64,000 bases of DNA from Corynebacterium jeikeium (GCF_028609885.1 NZ_CP063195.1:558001-622000); one strand, 5' to 3'; shown: positions 6,400-16,258, numbered from the stretch's first letter. A program made the numbers and translations. The notes: generated by a model from the letters alone, not told the origin.

Positions 6400-9123
6400 A
6401 TGGCAGCGCCCGAGACACAACCGCAACCCAGCTGGCGCTTTGCCGGAACCTTCCGGCCGTACCAGCAGCGCATCCTCGAACGCTTCGACGACCTGAAGCA
6501 GGATCACCGCATCCACATCGTCGCCGCGCCCGGATCTGGCAAAACGATTCTCGGACTGGAACTCATCTGCCGCCTCGGCCAACCAGCCCTGATCCTGGCT
6601 CCCACCATCACCATCCGCGACCAGTGGATCGATCGTTTCGCATCACACTTTCAACACAACGGCGCATCGAACCCGCGGGGGTGGTGTTCCACCTCGCTGC
6701 ACAATCCAGCCTTCCTGACGGTCATCACCTACCAGGCGCTGTATTCCGCATACACCCAGGCGCTCGACGAGGAAACGGGGGAGGACTTCGCGGACCTTAA
6801 CATCCTGGACGCAGTCCGCGACATAGGTACGGTGTGCCTCGACGAAGCACACCATCTGCGATCCCAGTGGCACCGCGCCCTGACAGCCTTCATGAACCAG
6901 CTGGACCACCGAAAAGCAGAGCTCAACACCATCGCGCTGACGGCGACCCCGCCGTATGATTCCACCCCCAGCGAATGGCAACGCTACGAACAGCTGTGTG
7001 GCCCTATCGACGAGGAAATCTTCGCCCCGGAACTCGTGGCCGCCGGTAACCTGTGCCCGCATCAGGATTACGTCTACGTTACGAAGCCCAGCCAGGAAGA
7101 AGAGCAGGAAATAGCCGAGCTGCGCCGGCGTGGCAACGAAGTGTTGGTAGACCTGCAACGTCAGGGCATCTTGGCCCAATTGGCGGAGGATCTCGGCCGG
7201 CTCACGGACGAACAGTTACAGGTGGCCCTCGACGACGAGGAGAATTTCTACGCCCTCAAAATCCTTCTTGCCGCTGCTGGGTACCCGATTGCGCCGCATA
7301 TCCAGGCGATACTCAGCGAAAAGCGCCCTGAACTCGCCGGCGAGCTGGGGCTGCAGTTCGTCATCGACCATCCCGACTTCTTCCGCGCCAGCTCGTCGGT
7401 AGCCTCCGCTCTGCGGGCGAACAACCTGCTGAACAAGGGGAAGATCTCCGTCACGGGAGAGAAGAAAGTCAACCGCATCCTCACCCATTCCGCGGGCAAG
7501 ATCCGCGCCGTCAGTGACATTGCCGAAGAGGAAGTCTCCGCGATGTCCGAAAGCCTGCGCATGGTGATCCTCGCGGATTACGTCCAGCGGGATTACCTGT
7601 CCAGCGTGGGCAGTGACGATGCTCTGGTCCACGTGGGCGTCATCCCCATCTTCGAAGCATTGCGACGGCGCGTAGGCGGCACCGCAAGAATCGCCGCCAT
7701 CAGCGGCTCAGTGATCGTCATCCCGCGCACGGCGCTGGACGAGGTGAAACGCTTTGCAGAGGACCTCGATGGGGAAGTCACCGGCGCCAAGAACCTCAAC
7801 GATGAGTATGTGGAGGTGCGCTTTTCCGGTGGCACGCGGGTATCCGTGCCCGCCATCACCCGCGCTTTTCAAGATGGACTGTTCACGATCCTGGTGGGCA
7901 CCGCCGCGCTGCTGGGGGAGGGGTGGGATTCACCCTGCGCCAACGCGCTCATCATCGCCAGCTCCGTACGTGCGTTTATGCTGACCAACCAAATGCGTGG
8001 CCGGGTGATTCGGGTGGACCCCGCCGTCCCGGATAAGACCGCGAACATTTGGCACATCGCGACGTGCGAACCGAGCAAAGGTGCCGGGCGCGGAGCATGG
8101 CTCGACCAGTTGGCACAGAACGGGGCGCAAGCGCTGAACGTCGGTACAGGGGACTCGTTGGATGTGCTGGGCTCACACGACGTGCACTCGCTGCAGAAGC
8201 GCTTCGAGGCCTTCGTAGCGCCGCGCGCCGATGCGCCGGTAATCGAGAACGGCTTCGATCGCTGCTACGCAGAGCCACCCGTCCGCGCCTACCGCAGCAT
8301 CGATGCCGCCAACGGACAGATGCTGGCGCGAGCCTTCCGTCGAGACCTGATGCGCAACCAGTGGCTAGAGGCTCTAGACATGGGGAATGTGCCGGATGGT
8401 CAGCCCTACGAGATGCAGTTCCACATCGACGTTGAAAAGCCCGCATCGGCCGGGGTGGTGCCTTACCTGGACGTTATCCTGGGCTATATCTTCTTCCTCG
8501 CGGTCATGTTCGGCCTGGCAGTGGGGCGCGTCCTGCCGCACCTCCCGGTCGGGGGCCAATGGCTGGCGTTCGGGGTGCTTGCGCTGCTCGGCGGTGCGGC
8601 GGTACTGATGCGCACCCGGAAGGTCCAGCAACTGACGGATACCAGCAAGCGCCTGAAAGCCGAGGCCACGGCGCTGGTACGCACGCTGAGCGCCCTCGGC
8701 TTGATCGAAACCCGCAACCTCATGGCGATCGTCGACGAGGGCGCTATCGGGGCGAATGTGCGCCTGTCCGGCGGAACCTTCGCCGAAAGGAAGCTTTTTG
8801 CGGACGCCATAACTCAGTTATCTGGGGAGGTCCGCAACGCGCGCTACCTCATTGCGCCCGCGCATCAGGTCCGCATCCGCGGCATCTTTTGTGCCCAGTC
8901 GGTGCCCGACGTGCTCGGCACGCGTCGGGAGAACGTGGATGAGTTCTTGAACCAACTGCAACGCATGGGCTTGCCGATGCGGGCGGTGTATACCCGCAGC
9001 CAGGAGGGCCGGGAGTTCCTTCTGCAGGCGCGCAAGCTCAGCGGATCTAATATTGCAGCCCGCCTGGCAAGCCAGACGCGGCGCTACCAGAAGCAGTCAC
9101 CGTTGGAATTTCCTATTGTCTGA
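6400..9123 (+). CDS. SF2 helicase with C-terminal membrane hairpin
   Basis: Superfamily 2 DEAD/DEAH-type helicase or translocase of 907 residues. The RecA1 half has Walker A AAPGSGKT (residues 42-49), DEAH (about 148) and motif III TATPP. The RecA2 half has GTAALLGEGWDSP and motif VI QMRGRVIR (about 530). After the helicase core, two hydrophobic segments (about residues 687-708 and 715-733, LDVILGYIFFLAVMFGLAVG and WLAFGVLALLGGAAVL) form a likely membrane hairpin, followed by a charged C-terminal domain of about 170 residues with no family I recognise. This architecture would tether a nucleic-acid motor to the membrane, which is unusual. A defence or DNA-processing role is possible but not shown. 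The start is supported by a -10 box 7 nt upstream. Confidence 0.85.
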   Translation: MAAPETQPQPSWRFAGTFRPYQQRILERFDDLKQDHRIHIVAAPGSGKTILGLELICRLGQPALILAPTITIRDQWIDRFASHFQHNGASNPRGWCSTSLHNPAFLTVITYQALYSAYTQALDEETGEDFADLNILDAVRDIGTVCLDEAHHLRSQWHRALTAFMNQLDHRKAELNTIALTATPPYDSTPSEWQRYEQLCGPIDEEIFAPELVAAGNLCPHQDYVYVTKPSQEEEQEIAELRRRGNEVLVDLQRQGILAQLAEDLGRLTDEQLQVALDDEENFYALKILLAAAGYPIAPHIQAILSEKRPELAGELGLQFVIDHPDFFRASSSVASALRANNLLNKGKISVTGEKKVNRILTHSAGKIRAVSDIAEEEVSAMSESLRMVILADYVQRDYLSSVGSDDALVHVGVIPIFEALRRRVGGTARIAAISGSVIVIPRTALDEVKRFAEDLDGEVTGAKNLNDEYVEVRFSGGTRVSVPAITRAFQDGLFTILVGTAALLGEGWDSPCANALIIASSVRAFMLTNQMRGRVIRVDPAVPDKTANIWHIATCEPSKGAGRGAWLDQLAQNGAQALNVGTGDSLDVLGSHDVHSLQKRFEAFVAPRADAPVIENGFDRCYAEPPVRAYRSIDAANGQMLARAFRRDLMRNQWLEALDMGNVPDGQPYEMQFHIDVEKPASAGVVPYLDVILGYIFFLAVMFGLAVGRVLPHLPVGGQWLAFGVLALLGGAAVLMRTRKVQQLTDTSKRLKAEATALVRTLSALGLIETRNLMAIVDEGAIGANVRLSGGTFAERKLFADAITQLSGEVRNARYLIAPAHQVRIRGIFCAQSVPDVLGTRRENVDEFLNQLQRMGLPMRAVYTRSQEGREFLLQARKLSGSNIAARLASQTRRYQKQSPLEFPIV

Positions 9124-9133
9124 CCTCTCACAC

Positions 9134-9139
9134 TATTCT
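9134..9139 (+). promoter_or_regulatory. -10 element, leaderless antiporter gene
   Basis: TATTCT ends 7 nt before the ATG at 9147. The box lies 11 nt past the helicase stop codon. Confidence 0.5.
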
Positions 9140-9146
9140 AAGGTGC

Positions 9147-10502
9147 ATGAATGCAGTCCTAGTCGCCGTCGTCGTCATGCTGGCCCTCGCCCTGCTTCGG
9201 GTGCATGTGGTTCTGGCGCTTTTCATCGGAGCTATCGTCGGTGGTCTCCTCAGCGGCCTTGGCCTTGACGCCACGATGGTGGCCTTCCAGGAAGGCCTCT
9301 CCGGCGGCGCGAAAATCGCGCTGAGCTATGCCCTGCTTGGCGCCTTTGCGATGGCCGTCGCCAGCGCAGGGCTGCCCAAGCTTCTGGCGGACTCCCTGCT
9401 GGGGAAACTGGGCGTCACCAACGAAGAAACAAAGAGCCGCGCCGTCGCCGTAACGAAATGGTTGATGTTGGCCGGCATCCTCGCTATGGCCGTGATGAGT
9501 CAGAACCTCATCCCTGTGCACATCGCGTTCATTCCGCTGATCATCCCGCCGCTGCTGAGCGTGTTCAACAAGCTGCAGCTGGACCGCCGTCTGGTCACCT
9601 GTATCCTGACGTTCGGCCTGATCACCACGTACATGTGGATCCCGCTGGGCTTCGGCTCGATCTTCCTGAACGACATCCTGCTGGGCAACATCGACAACGC
9701 AGGCATGAACACCGATGGCATCAACGTGATGAAGGCCATGGGCATCCCGGCGCTGGGTATGTTCTGTGGTTTGCTGATCGCGGTCTTCATCACGTACCGC
9801 AAGCCGCGCGAGTACGAAGAACGCCCGATTGTGGAGGTCGAGACCGACCCGGACGGTGAGGTCTCCCGCTACAAGATCCTCGTCTCCGTCATCGCGATCA
9901 TCGCCACCTTCGCCGTGCAGGTCGTTATGCAGGCTATGGACATGGAGGCCGATTCGCTGCTGATCGGCGCTCTGGTGGGGCTGACGATCTTTATGGGCAC
10001 CGGCGCGGTCGATTGGAGGAAGGCGGACGATGTCTTCACCGCCGGTATGCGCATGATGGCCCTGATCGGCTTCATCATGATCACCGCCCAGGGCTTCGCC
10101 GCGGTCATGCAGGCCACCGGCGAGGTCGAGAGCCTGGTCAACACCTCCGCCGACCTGTTCGCGGGCAACAAGCCCGCCGCCGCCCTGGTGATGTTGTTGG
10201 TTGGCCTGGTGGTCACCATGGGCATCGGCTCGAGCTTCTCCACTCTGCCGATCGTCGCAACGATCTACGTGCCTTTGTGCGCATCGATGGGCTTCTCGCC
10301 GCTCGCCACCGTGGCGATTGTGGGTACTGCGGGTGCTCTGGGTGACGCCGGTTCCCCGGCCTCCGACTCGACCCTAGGCCCCACGTCGGGTCTGAACGCG
10401 GATGGCCAGCACGACCACATCCGGGATTCCGTGATCCCGACGTTCCTGCACTTTAATATTCCGCTGCTGATCGCCGGCTGGATCGCGGCGATGGTTCTGT
10501 AG
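9147..10502 (+). CDS. Na+/H+ antiporter (NhaC-like) family permease
   Basis: Polytopic inner-membrane transporter of 451 residues with about 11-12 hydrophobic segments. The N-terminus (LRVHVVLALFIGAIVGGLLSG) and the repeated GGAKIALSYALLGAFAMAVA-type segment are typical of the Na+/H+ antiporter family that includes B. subtilis YuiF. The C-terminal GDAGSPASDSTLGPTSGLNA motif is conserved there. Members have been linked to sodium or amino-acid transport, so the substrate is open. The gene has its own -10 box and probably its own leaderless transcript rather than riding on the helicase mRNA. A motif copy lies at 9411. Confidence 0.8.
   Translation: MNAVLVAVVVMLALALLRVHVVLALFIGAIVGGLLSGLGLDATMVAFQEGLSGGAKIALSYALLGAFAMAVASAGLPKLLADSLLGKLGVTNEETKSRAVAVTKWLMLAGILAMAVMSQNLIPVHIAFIPLIIPPLLSVFNKLQLDRRLVTCILTFGLITTYMWIPLGFGSIFLNDILLGNIDNAGMNTDGINVMKAMGIPALGMFCGLLIAVFITYRKPREYEERPIVEVETDPDGEVSRYKILVSVIAIIATFAVQVVMQAMDMEADSLLIGALVGLTIFMGTGAVDWRKADDVFTAGMRMMALIGFIMITAQGFAAVMQATGEVESLVNTSADLFAGNKPAAALVMLLVGLVVTMGIGSSFSTLPIVATIYVPLCASMGFSPLATVAIVGTAGALGDAGSPASDSTLGPTSGLNADGQHDHIRDSVIPTFLHFNIPLLIAGWIAAMVL
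9411..9431 (+). repeat. GGCGTC/A-rich motif copy 4
   Basis: GGCGTCACCAACGAAGAAAC, inside the antiporter gene in a predicted loop (GVTNEETKS). Confidence 0.6.
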
Positions 10503-10565
10503 CTGCTAGAACTCACCAGCAGGTAGGGCGTTGGGAAAACAGGGGAGCACCAGGGGGGAGGGGCG

Positions 10566-12119
10566 CTAGTAGCGCACAACCAGGTTGCGTGCGTCCGTCG
10601 GCCCCAGCAGGATCTCTGGCGCCAGGCCGAAGTTAGTCCAGCGGGTACGGCTCGCCCAGTCCAGCGCTTCTTCGCCCAGGTTGTGGCGGAAGTTCACGGC
10701 AATGCCGTCGGAGTAGAAGCGTAGCTGGGTGGCTCCGGTGGGCCAGTTTTTCGCCGCGGGGGTTTCCAGGAATACTGCGTGGGTATCGACGTCTGGCTTA
10801 TCTCGATGAGCGCGGTGAGTGTGGCCGGTCAGCACCAACTTCACGCCCGGCGCCGCTTGAATCATCTTCTGCAGTCTGATCAGATCCGGGTCACGCAGAA
10901 TAAAAGCAGGTCCGGCAGCGTTCGACCAGCCGGCCTCGCGCGTCATGGGGTGGTGCAGCATCAGCACGGTTGGCTTATTTGGGTCGCGGCGCAAGAAGCC
11001 TTCGATCTGGCGGAATTGCTGTGGCTCGATCCGCCCGCCAGACTTGTCCAGTTCCGTGGAATCAATGCCGATCACGCGCACGCCCGCGGGCTCTAGATCC
11101 ATCATCCAGGCCTGTTGTCGTGGCTCGAAAACGTCACCGAAGGGGTCGAAGTGTTCTTTGCCGTAGGGGGTGGCGGTTTCGTAACCGGAGGTGTCGTCGG
11201 CTTTGTGCGGCCGGTCGTGATTGCCACGGGTTACGCGCCATGTGCCGGAGAACGTATCCAACATTTCCTTGGCACGCCGTACCTCGGCCGGGCGGGCTTC
11301 ACTCGTGACATCGCCATTGACAAACAGGTGTGTAGCGCCACAATCCTCAGCGGTCTTAATGACCGCATCCAGGCACACCTCCGGGTAGGGTGCGGATTTC
11401 GGGTTGGGTACCGCCGGCGGTGGAAAGCCATCGAACCACAGGCCATCCTGAGCCTCACCCATGTGCACATCGTTCGCCACGACCACGGTCTGCAGTACCT
11501 CGCCGGACAATTTAGGCAAGGTGGTGAACTCTTTCTTCTTCTCCTGGAAATAGTTGTGTGTCGCGTTGGCTTCGATGCCGTGGGAGGAGGCGCTGAAGCG
11601 GTACTTGGTCTCCGGCTGTAGGCCTTCGATAGTCATGATGTGGAAGAAGGTGTTCTTCTCTGAGCGCACAATCTTCGTATCCTGCGGGTTATTTTCCGGC
11701 CATACGCGCAGCGTGCCTTCGGTCGGCATGCCCACAGGGCGCTCAGCGATGCTCACCTTTGCGTCCCACGTCAGCCAGCTAATCGTCACTGAATCCTCCG
11801 TAACAGTGACTACCTGCAGGTCACCGGCCAAAAAAGAACCGTTCGGCCCAGCGCCCTTGTGCCCCATAACCCAGCCGGTCTCGGAGCTGCCGATGTTGCT
11901 TGGGGTGAAGCTCGCCGACCCCGCCAAGTTTGGAGTGCTAGCGGATCCCAGGGCTGAACTCCCGGCCAACCCACTGCCCGCCAGGCCGGAACCGCCTGCG
12001 CCTGTGCCTGGTGCCGCACCGGCCTTCGCAAGCGGCCCCACCACGAAGGCTGCGGAACCGGCGCTGAAACCCAGCGCTTTGAAGAATCGGCGTCGAGAAA
12101 AAATACCTTTACTACCCAT
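10566..12119 (-). CDS. Tat-exported calcineurin-like metallophosphoesterase
   Basis: Secreted phosphoesterase of 517 residues. The N-terminus has a twin-arginine signal (SRRRFFKALG) followed by a hydrophobic stretch. A fibronectin-III-like domain (about residues 90-190, as in purple acid phosphatases) precedes the catalytic domain. Metal-binding motifs in order are NDVHMG, FVNGDVTS, GNHDRP, MLHHPM and GHTHRAH. Substrates of this class include phosphomonoesters, phosphodiesters and nucleotides. The ATG at 12119 is chosen because it gives the Tat signal directly and has a TACCCT -10 box 8 nt upstream; a longer frame reaches 12191. An Ala/Gly/Ser-rich linker follows the signal. Confidence 0.85.
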   Translation of the reverse strand: MGSKGIFSRRRFFKALGFSAGSAAFVVGPLAKAGAAPGTGAGGSGLAGSGLAGSSALGSASTPNLAGSASFTPSNIGSSETGWVMGHKGAGPNGSFLAGDLQVVTVTEDSVTISWLTWDAKVSIAERPVGMPTEGTLRVWPENNPQDTKIVRSEKNTFFHIMTIEGLQPETKYRFSASSHGIEANATHNYFQEKKKEFTTLPKLSGEVLQTVVVANDVHMGEAQDGLWFDGFPPPAVPNPKSAPYPEVCLDAVIKTAEDCGATHLFVNGDVTSEARPAEVRRAKEMLDTFSGTWRVTRGNHDRPHKADDTSGYETATPYGKEHFDPFGDVFEPRQQAWMMDLEPAGVRVIGIDSTELDKSGGRIEPQQFRQIEGFLRRDPNKPTVLMLHHPMTREAGWSNAAGPAFILRDPDLIRLQKMIQAAPGVKLVLTGHTHRAHRDKPDVDTHAVFLETPAAKNWPTGATQLRFYSDGIAVNFRHNLGEEALDWASRTRWTNFGLAPEILLGPTDARNLVVRY

Positions 12120-12127
12120 GAAGGCAA

Positions 12128-12133
12128 AGGGTA
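12128..12133 (-). promoter_or_regulatory. -10 element, leaderless phosphoesterase gene
   Basis: Minus-strand TACCCT ends 8 nt before the ATG at 12119. Confidence 0.4.
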
Positions 12134-12218
12134 AAAGGCGTGCGTGACCAGCAACCGGCCTAAAGGCAGCGGGTAGGGAAAGGCCGGGCAAATACTGGGT
12201 TAACGGCTAAGGCCGTAC

Positions 12219-13892
12219 CTAGTTAATCTTCTGCTCGTGGCCTACCCACGCTTCCTCGCGCAGTTCGTTCTTGCGAACCTTGCCCGTGGAGGTGCGGGGG
12301 AGTTCTTCGAGAATGCGTACGTCACGCGGCACCTTGTAGCCGGCGATGTGCGCGCGACAGTAGGCGATCACGGCTTCTTCCAAAGCGGACTCGTCTCCGC
12401 CGCGGGCCTCCGGGCGCAGGGTCACATAGGCACGCGGACGCTCGCCCCACTTCTCATCTGGTACGCCGATGACTGCACAGTCGGAGATGTCGGGATGGCT
12501 GATAACGGCCTGTTCGACCTCGATGGTGGATATGTTTTCGCCGCCGGAAACCACCACGTCCTTGGCTCGATCCATCAGCTGGATATAGCCGTTGGGGTGC
12601 ATTACTCCGAGGTCGCCGGTGTGGAACCAGCCGCCACGGAAGGCATGCGCGGTGGCCTCTTCGTCCTTGAAGTAGCCGGCCATGATGCCGTTGCCGGTCA
12701 AGATAATCTCGCCCAGGGTCGCACCGTCGGCGGGCACGTCTACCAGTGCTTCGTCTAGGTGTTCGGTCGGCTCGATCACGCGCACGTCCTCGTTGGTAAC
12801 GGAGGCCACGCCTTGCCGGGCTTTCAGAACCGCGCGACGACGAACCGTCATGTCCGCCCACTCGGGCTGCGCCTCGCAGACGGTGAAAGGCCCGTAGCTC
12901 TCGGTCAGACCATATACGTGGGTGACCTCCACGCCGATGTTTTCGCAGCGAGTGATAGTCGTAGGGCTCGGCGGCGCACCAGCGGTGGTAACGCGCAGAT
13001 TGGTCACACGGCGCTTGTTCTCGTCATCTACCAGCGTGTTGAGCACGGCCGGAGCGCCGCACATGGCGGTCACGCCCTCGGTACGGATCAGCTCCCACAT
13101 CTCCGGGCCACGCACCGCGCGCAGAGCCACCTGTGTAGCGCTGACGGCCATCGCCGCCCAGCCTGTGCACCAGCCGGAGCAGTGGAACATCGGCAGCGTC
13201 CACAGGTACACGGTGTCGTGGCTGAAGTGCTGTGTGTGCGCCTGCCCCAGTGCGTTCAGGTATGCGCCGCGGTGGGTGTAGATCACGCCCTTCGGCTTTC
13301 CAGTGGTGCCGGAAGTGTAGTTGATCGCAATAGTCTCGTTCTCATCGTGCACGCGGTAGGGCAGTGGCTCTTCGTCACGGTGCCCGGCCAGGTAGTCGCT
13401 AAATGTTGTTACTAGTGACGCCCCCTGCGCGTCAGTTTCTCCCTTTTCCACCTGGGGTTCTACGCCTTCTTTGTCGGCGATGTACACCGCACGGCGAAGG
13501 TTTCGCTCGCCACTAGCGAGGATGGGATCGATCAGTTCCTTCTCGCCGACGAGGACGTTGATGGAGGAGTGGTCGAGGATGTAGTTAACTTCCTTGGGTG
13601 CAAGGCGGGTGTTGATTGGTACCGTCACTGCATTAGCCAGCGGCACGGCGAACTGGGCAAGCAAGGCTTCGTAACTGTTCGCAGCGAGGATGCCCACGCG
13701 GTCGCCCTCGGCCACGTGGTCGGCGATGAGGGCGTGGGCGAAGGCCTGAGCGTCTTCGTTAAACTCCGCGAAGGTGATGCGCCGTGGTCCGTCGACTGCG
13801 GCGATCTTGTTGGGGTGAACCTGCGCGGAGCGTTGGAGGAAGCGCAGGGGTGTCAGGGGAGCATTCAGGCCATGCTGCGATGCGAAAGTCAT
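12219..13892 (-). CDS. Fatty acyl-CoA synthetase (AMP-forming)
   Basis: ANL-superfamily ligase of 557 residues that activates a carboxylic acid, most likely a fatty acid, to an acyl-CoA through an acyl-AMP. Motifs are the P-loop [13 protein letters not shown]5-like [42 protein letters not shown] and the C-terminal catalytic lysine in [10 protein letters not shown]. It resembles mycobacterial FadD-type medium/long-chain ligases. In a lipophilic corynebacterium that depends on host fatty acids, such enzymes would feed lipid assembly, but that is inference. Its promoter is back to back with that of the lipoprotein gene at 13968. Confidence 0.88.
   Translation of the reverse strand: MTFASQHGLNAPLTPLRFLQRSAQVHPNKIAAVDGPRRITFAEFNEDAQAFAHALIADHVAEGDRVGILAANSYEALLAQFAVPLANAVTVPINTRLAPKEVNYILDHSSINVLVGEKELIDPILASGERNLRRAVYIADKEGVEPQVEKGETDAQGASLVTTFSDYLAGHRDEEPLPYRVHDENETIAINYTSGTTGKPKGVIYTHRGAYLNALGQAHTQHFSHDTVYLWTLPMFHCSGWCTGWAAMAVSATQVALRAVRGPEMWELIRTEGVTAMCGAPAVLNTLVDDENKRRVTNLRVTTAGAPPSPTTITRCENIGVEVTHVYGLTESYGPFTVCEAQPEWADMTVRRRAVLKARQGVASVTNEDVRVIEPTEHLDEALVDVPADGATLGEIILTGNGIMAGYFKDEEATAHAFRGGWFHTGDLGVMHPNGYIQLMDRAKDVVVSGGENISTIEVEQAVISHPDISDCAVIGVPDEKWGERPRAYVTLRPEARGGDESALEEAVIAYCRAHIAGYKVPRDVRILEELPRTSTGKVRKNELREEAWVGHEQKIN
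13402..13422 (-). repeat. GGCGTC/A-rich motif copy 5
   Basis: GGCGTCACTAGTAACAACAT on the minus strand, inside the acyl-CoA synthetase gene (reads GASLVTT), in a loop region of the N-terminal domain. Confidence 0.55.
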
Positions 13893-13899
13893 GACCGAG

Positions 13900-13905
13900 A
13901 CTGTA
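13900..13905 (-). promoter_or_regulatory. -10 element, leaderless acyl-CoA synthetase gene
   Basis: Minus-strand TACAGT ends 7 nt before the ATG at 13892. Confidence 0.5.
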
Positions 13906-13953
13906 ATTCAGATCACTAAAATCTGTGGGAGCTTTGCGGAAATTGAGTTTTGT

Positions 13954-13959
13954 TACGGT
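13954..13959 (+). promoter_or_regulatory. -10 element, leaderless lipoprotein gene
   Basis: TACGGT ends 8 nt before the ATG at 13968. Together with the minus-strand box at 13900 it forms a compact divergent promoter pair. Confidence 0.45.
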
Positions 13960-13967
13960 GGAATGCG

Positions 13968-14585
13968 ATGAGGTATTTAACGTTCACTAAGGAAACTGCA
14001 GGTTCGCAAATCAGCCGCCCCGTTTCACGCATAGCTCGCTGTAGCGCCGCAGTAGTAGTGGCGGCTGCGCTGGGGATCTCAGTCGCCGCCTGCTCGTCCA
14101 AGGATTCCGACGACGGCGCCACGGACAAGGAAACCGTGACCACCACGGTGCAGGAAAGCGCCGAGGCTTCCGGTTCCTCTGAAGAGTCTGAGCAGCCCCG
14201 GGATACTCAGAAAGCTCCCGCGCAGCAAAGCCCGGGCAGCAAGCTCCACAAGATCTCCGTAGACGGGAAGGCTGTGGATACCAAGCTGCTTTCCCCTGTA
14301 CGCTGCGAGCTGGGCGAAGACGATGGACGCGAGGTACTTGAGGTCGACTTCGGCAAGGACGATGATGACCGTAACGAGCTGGACATCGATATCTACACCG
14401 ATCAGCCAGCCCTAGACTCACTGGAGTTCGAGTACCAGGGTGTGGAGTACGAGATCGACGACGAGCATGCCGTCTCGGCCACGGTCAAGCGCCAAGGCGA
14501 CAAGTATGTTGTCGAAGGAACTCCGGTGGAGGACGACTCGCACCGCACGATCGCCCTATCCGTGGAGTTCACCTGCGCCAGCTAA
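13968..14585 (+). CDS. Putative lipoprotein
   Basis: Exported lipoprotein of 205 residues. The N-terminus has a basic region, a hydrophobic core (AAVVVAAALGISVAA) and a lipobox-like VAAC, so Cys would be acylated and membrane-anchored. A Ser/Glu/Thr-rich linker (about residues 48-90) leads to an acidic C-terminal domain of about 110 residues with one Cys pair (VRCELG and FTCAS), which could form a disulfide. I recognise no family. Two conserved Cys and a beta-rich pattern suggest a small extracellular domain of the kind common in corynebacterial lipoproteins. Confidence 0.75.
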   Translation: MRYLTFTKETAGSQISRPVSRIARCSAAVVVAAALGISVAACSSKDSDDGATDKETVTTTVQESAEASGSSEESEQPRDTQKAPAQQSPGSKLHKISVDGKAVDTKLLSPVRCELGEDDGREVLEVDFGKDDDDRNELDIDIYTDQPALDSLEFEYQGVEYEIDDEHAVSATVKRQGDKYVVEGTPVEDDSHRTIALSVEFTCAS

Positions 14586-14591
14586 TGGCGG

Positions 14592-14613
14592 CGTTATAGC
14601 CCGCTGGCTATAG
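14592..14613. terminator. Hairpin between convergent genes
   Basis: CGTTATAGCC and GGCTATAGCG arms with a CGCT loop, lying between the lipoprotein gene and the convergent symporter gene and overlapping the latter's stop codon. There is no long T run, so termination strength is uncertain. Confidence 0.45.
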
Positions 14614-16053
14614 CGCGCTGCGCCAGGGGTTCTTGGTATCCACCAAGAACTTCTCCACATCCTCCGGACGCGCCCGCAAGGTTGGATCGAAGTCCAGGTA
14701 TGCCTTAGTCTCCCGGGCGATGAGCCCGGAGAGGATCAGCAAGCCCACCAGATTCGGCAGCGCCATCAGGCCGTTGGCGATGTCTGCAAAAGTCCAGGCC
14801 AGACCGATCTCCGTGGTGGCTCCGACGAACACCACGCAAGTGAACAGCATGCGGTAGGGCAGGGAAGCCCAGGAGCCGAAGGCGCGTTCCGCGTTGCGTT
14901 CGCCGTAGTAGGACCAACCCAGAATCGTGGAAAAGGCGAAGAACACGATGGAGAGGGAGACGATGGTGCCGCCCCACTCCGAGCCGATGCCCTTGCTAAA
15001 GGCCTGGGCGGTCATGTTTGCCGCATTCTCCTCACCGGTGTCCCACACGCCGGTGGTAACGATCACCAGGCCGGTCATGGTCACCACGATGATCGTGTCG
15101 ATAAACGTCTGGGTCATGGAAACCAGGCCCTGGCGCACCGGGTGAGTGGTCTTCGCTGCAGCCGCTGCAATTGCCGCCGAGCCCATGCCGGACTCGTTAG
15201 AGAAGATGCCGCGAGCCACACCCATCTGCATAGCCAGCATGATGCCGGAGCCTACGAATCCACCGGTGGCAGAGGTTCCCGAGAAGGCGTCATTAAAGAT
15301 AAGTCCCAGAGCATTCGGGATGTCGCCAGCGTGCAAAGCCAAGACCACAAAGCCGCCGCCGATGTAGATAAGAATCATCAGTGGAACGAAGGCGGAGGTC
15401 ACCCTGCCGATCGAACCAATGCCGCCGAGAAGAACCGCGCCGACCAGTACGAACATCACCGCGCCGGTGACGGTGGGGCTGACGTCGAACGTGTCCTCCA
15501 GGCCCGCGGCTACGGCATTACCCTGCGTCAGGTTGCCGATGCCAAAGGAGGCGATGATGGCCGCGATGGTGAAGAACCACGCTAGGAACGTGCCCAGGCC
15601 ACCCGGGATACCTCGCGATAGATAGCGCTGCGGGCCACCGGAGACATTGCCCTTGGAATCGGCCACGCGGAAGCGCACGCCCAGGAAGGCCTCCGAGTAC
15701 TTGGAGGCCATACCCACCAGTCCGGTGATCCACATCCAGAAGAGCGCGCCGGGACCACCGATGGAGATGGCGGTGGCCACACCGACAATGTTGCCTACGC
15801 CGACCGTCGCGGCCAGCGCAGTAGTGAGGGCCTGGTACTGGGTGATGTCGCCGTCGCCGCCCTCATCGTCCCGGTCGATAAGCCCGTGGCGCAGGGCGAC
15901 GAATAGTTTGCGGAATTGCACGCCACCAAGGCGGATCGTTAGCCACAGACCAGTGAGTAGCAGTAATGGGATCAAGAGCCATTGGCTCCAGATGAACTGG
16001 TCGATCTTGTCCAGATTGTTTTGTAGGGATTCGGCGAAGGAAACGTCTTGCAT
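14608..16053 (-). CDS. Sodium:alanine/glycine symporter (AGCS family)
   Basis: Membrane symporter of 481 residues that imports small amino acids (alanine or glycine) with sodium. Family signatures are WLLIPLLLLTGLWLTIRLGG near the N-terminus, ALAATVGVGNIVGVATAI, ARGIFSNESGMGSAAIAAAA and FAFSTILGWSYYGERNAE. About 10-11 TM segments are visible. The ATG at 16053 gives the usual N-terminus; a TAACCT box 9 nt upstream may serve a near-leaderless transcript. A good motif copy lies inside the gene at 15286. Confidence 0.9.
   Translation of the reverse strand: MQDVSFAESLQNNLDKIDQFIWSQWLLIPLLLLTGLWLTIRLGGVQFRKLFVALRHGLIDRDDEGGDGDITQYQALTTALAATVGVGNIVGVATAISIGGPGALFWMWITGLVGMASKYSEAFLGVRFRVADSKGNVSGGPQRYLSRGIPGGLGTFLAWFFTIAAIIASFGIGNLTQGNAVAAGLEDTFDVSPTVTGAVMFVLVGAVLLGGIGSIGRVTSAFVPLMILIYIGGGFVVLALHAGDIPNALGLIFNDAFSGTSATGGFVGSGIMLAMQMGVARGIFSNESGMGSAAIAAAAAKTTHPVRQGLVSMTQTFIDTIIVVTMTGLVIVTTGVWDTGEENAANMTAQAFSKGIGSEWGGTIVSLSIVFFAFSTILGWSYYGERNAERAFGSWASLPYRMLFTCVVFVGATTEIGLAWTFADIANGLMALPNLVGLLILSGLIARETKAYLDFDPTLRARPEDVEKFLVDTKNPWRSAL
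15286..15306 (+). repeat. GGCGTC/A-rich motif copy 6
   Basis: GGCGTCATTAAAGATAAGTC on the plus strand, inside the minus-strand symporter gene. Confidence 0.6.
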
Positions 16054-16258
16054 GGACTACAGAGGTTACGCCTGTAAATAAGAGAGGAAGAAGAATTTAG
16101 CGAAATTCGCGGAGGGTGTTTGCTGTGGCCAAGTATTCAAAGAGCAGCGGCAGGGGGCGTTAAAAGGGCGGTGTAGCACTGAAAAACCTGCCGGAATCGG
16201 GCACGATAAATGGTGAGTAGCAAGAAAATGCTTTCAGGCACCGACCGAAGGAATCATC

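Noticed and set aside
7635..7640. GGCGTC cores without A-rich tail (also 17524, 27187, 29210, 36519, 46079, 56306, 57951)
   Set aside because: The hexamer alone is about as common as base composition predicts; without the tail these are not counted as motif copies.
8813..8818. Borderline motif copies (also 12089, 31515, 34633, 61737, 62025)
   Set aside because: Core present and tail partly A-rich, but below the threshold used for the 22 listed copies.
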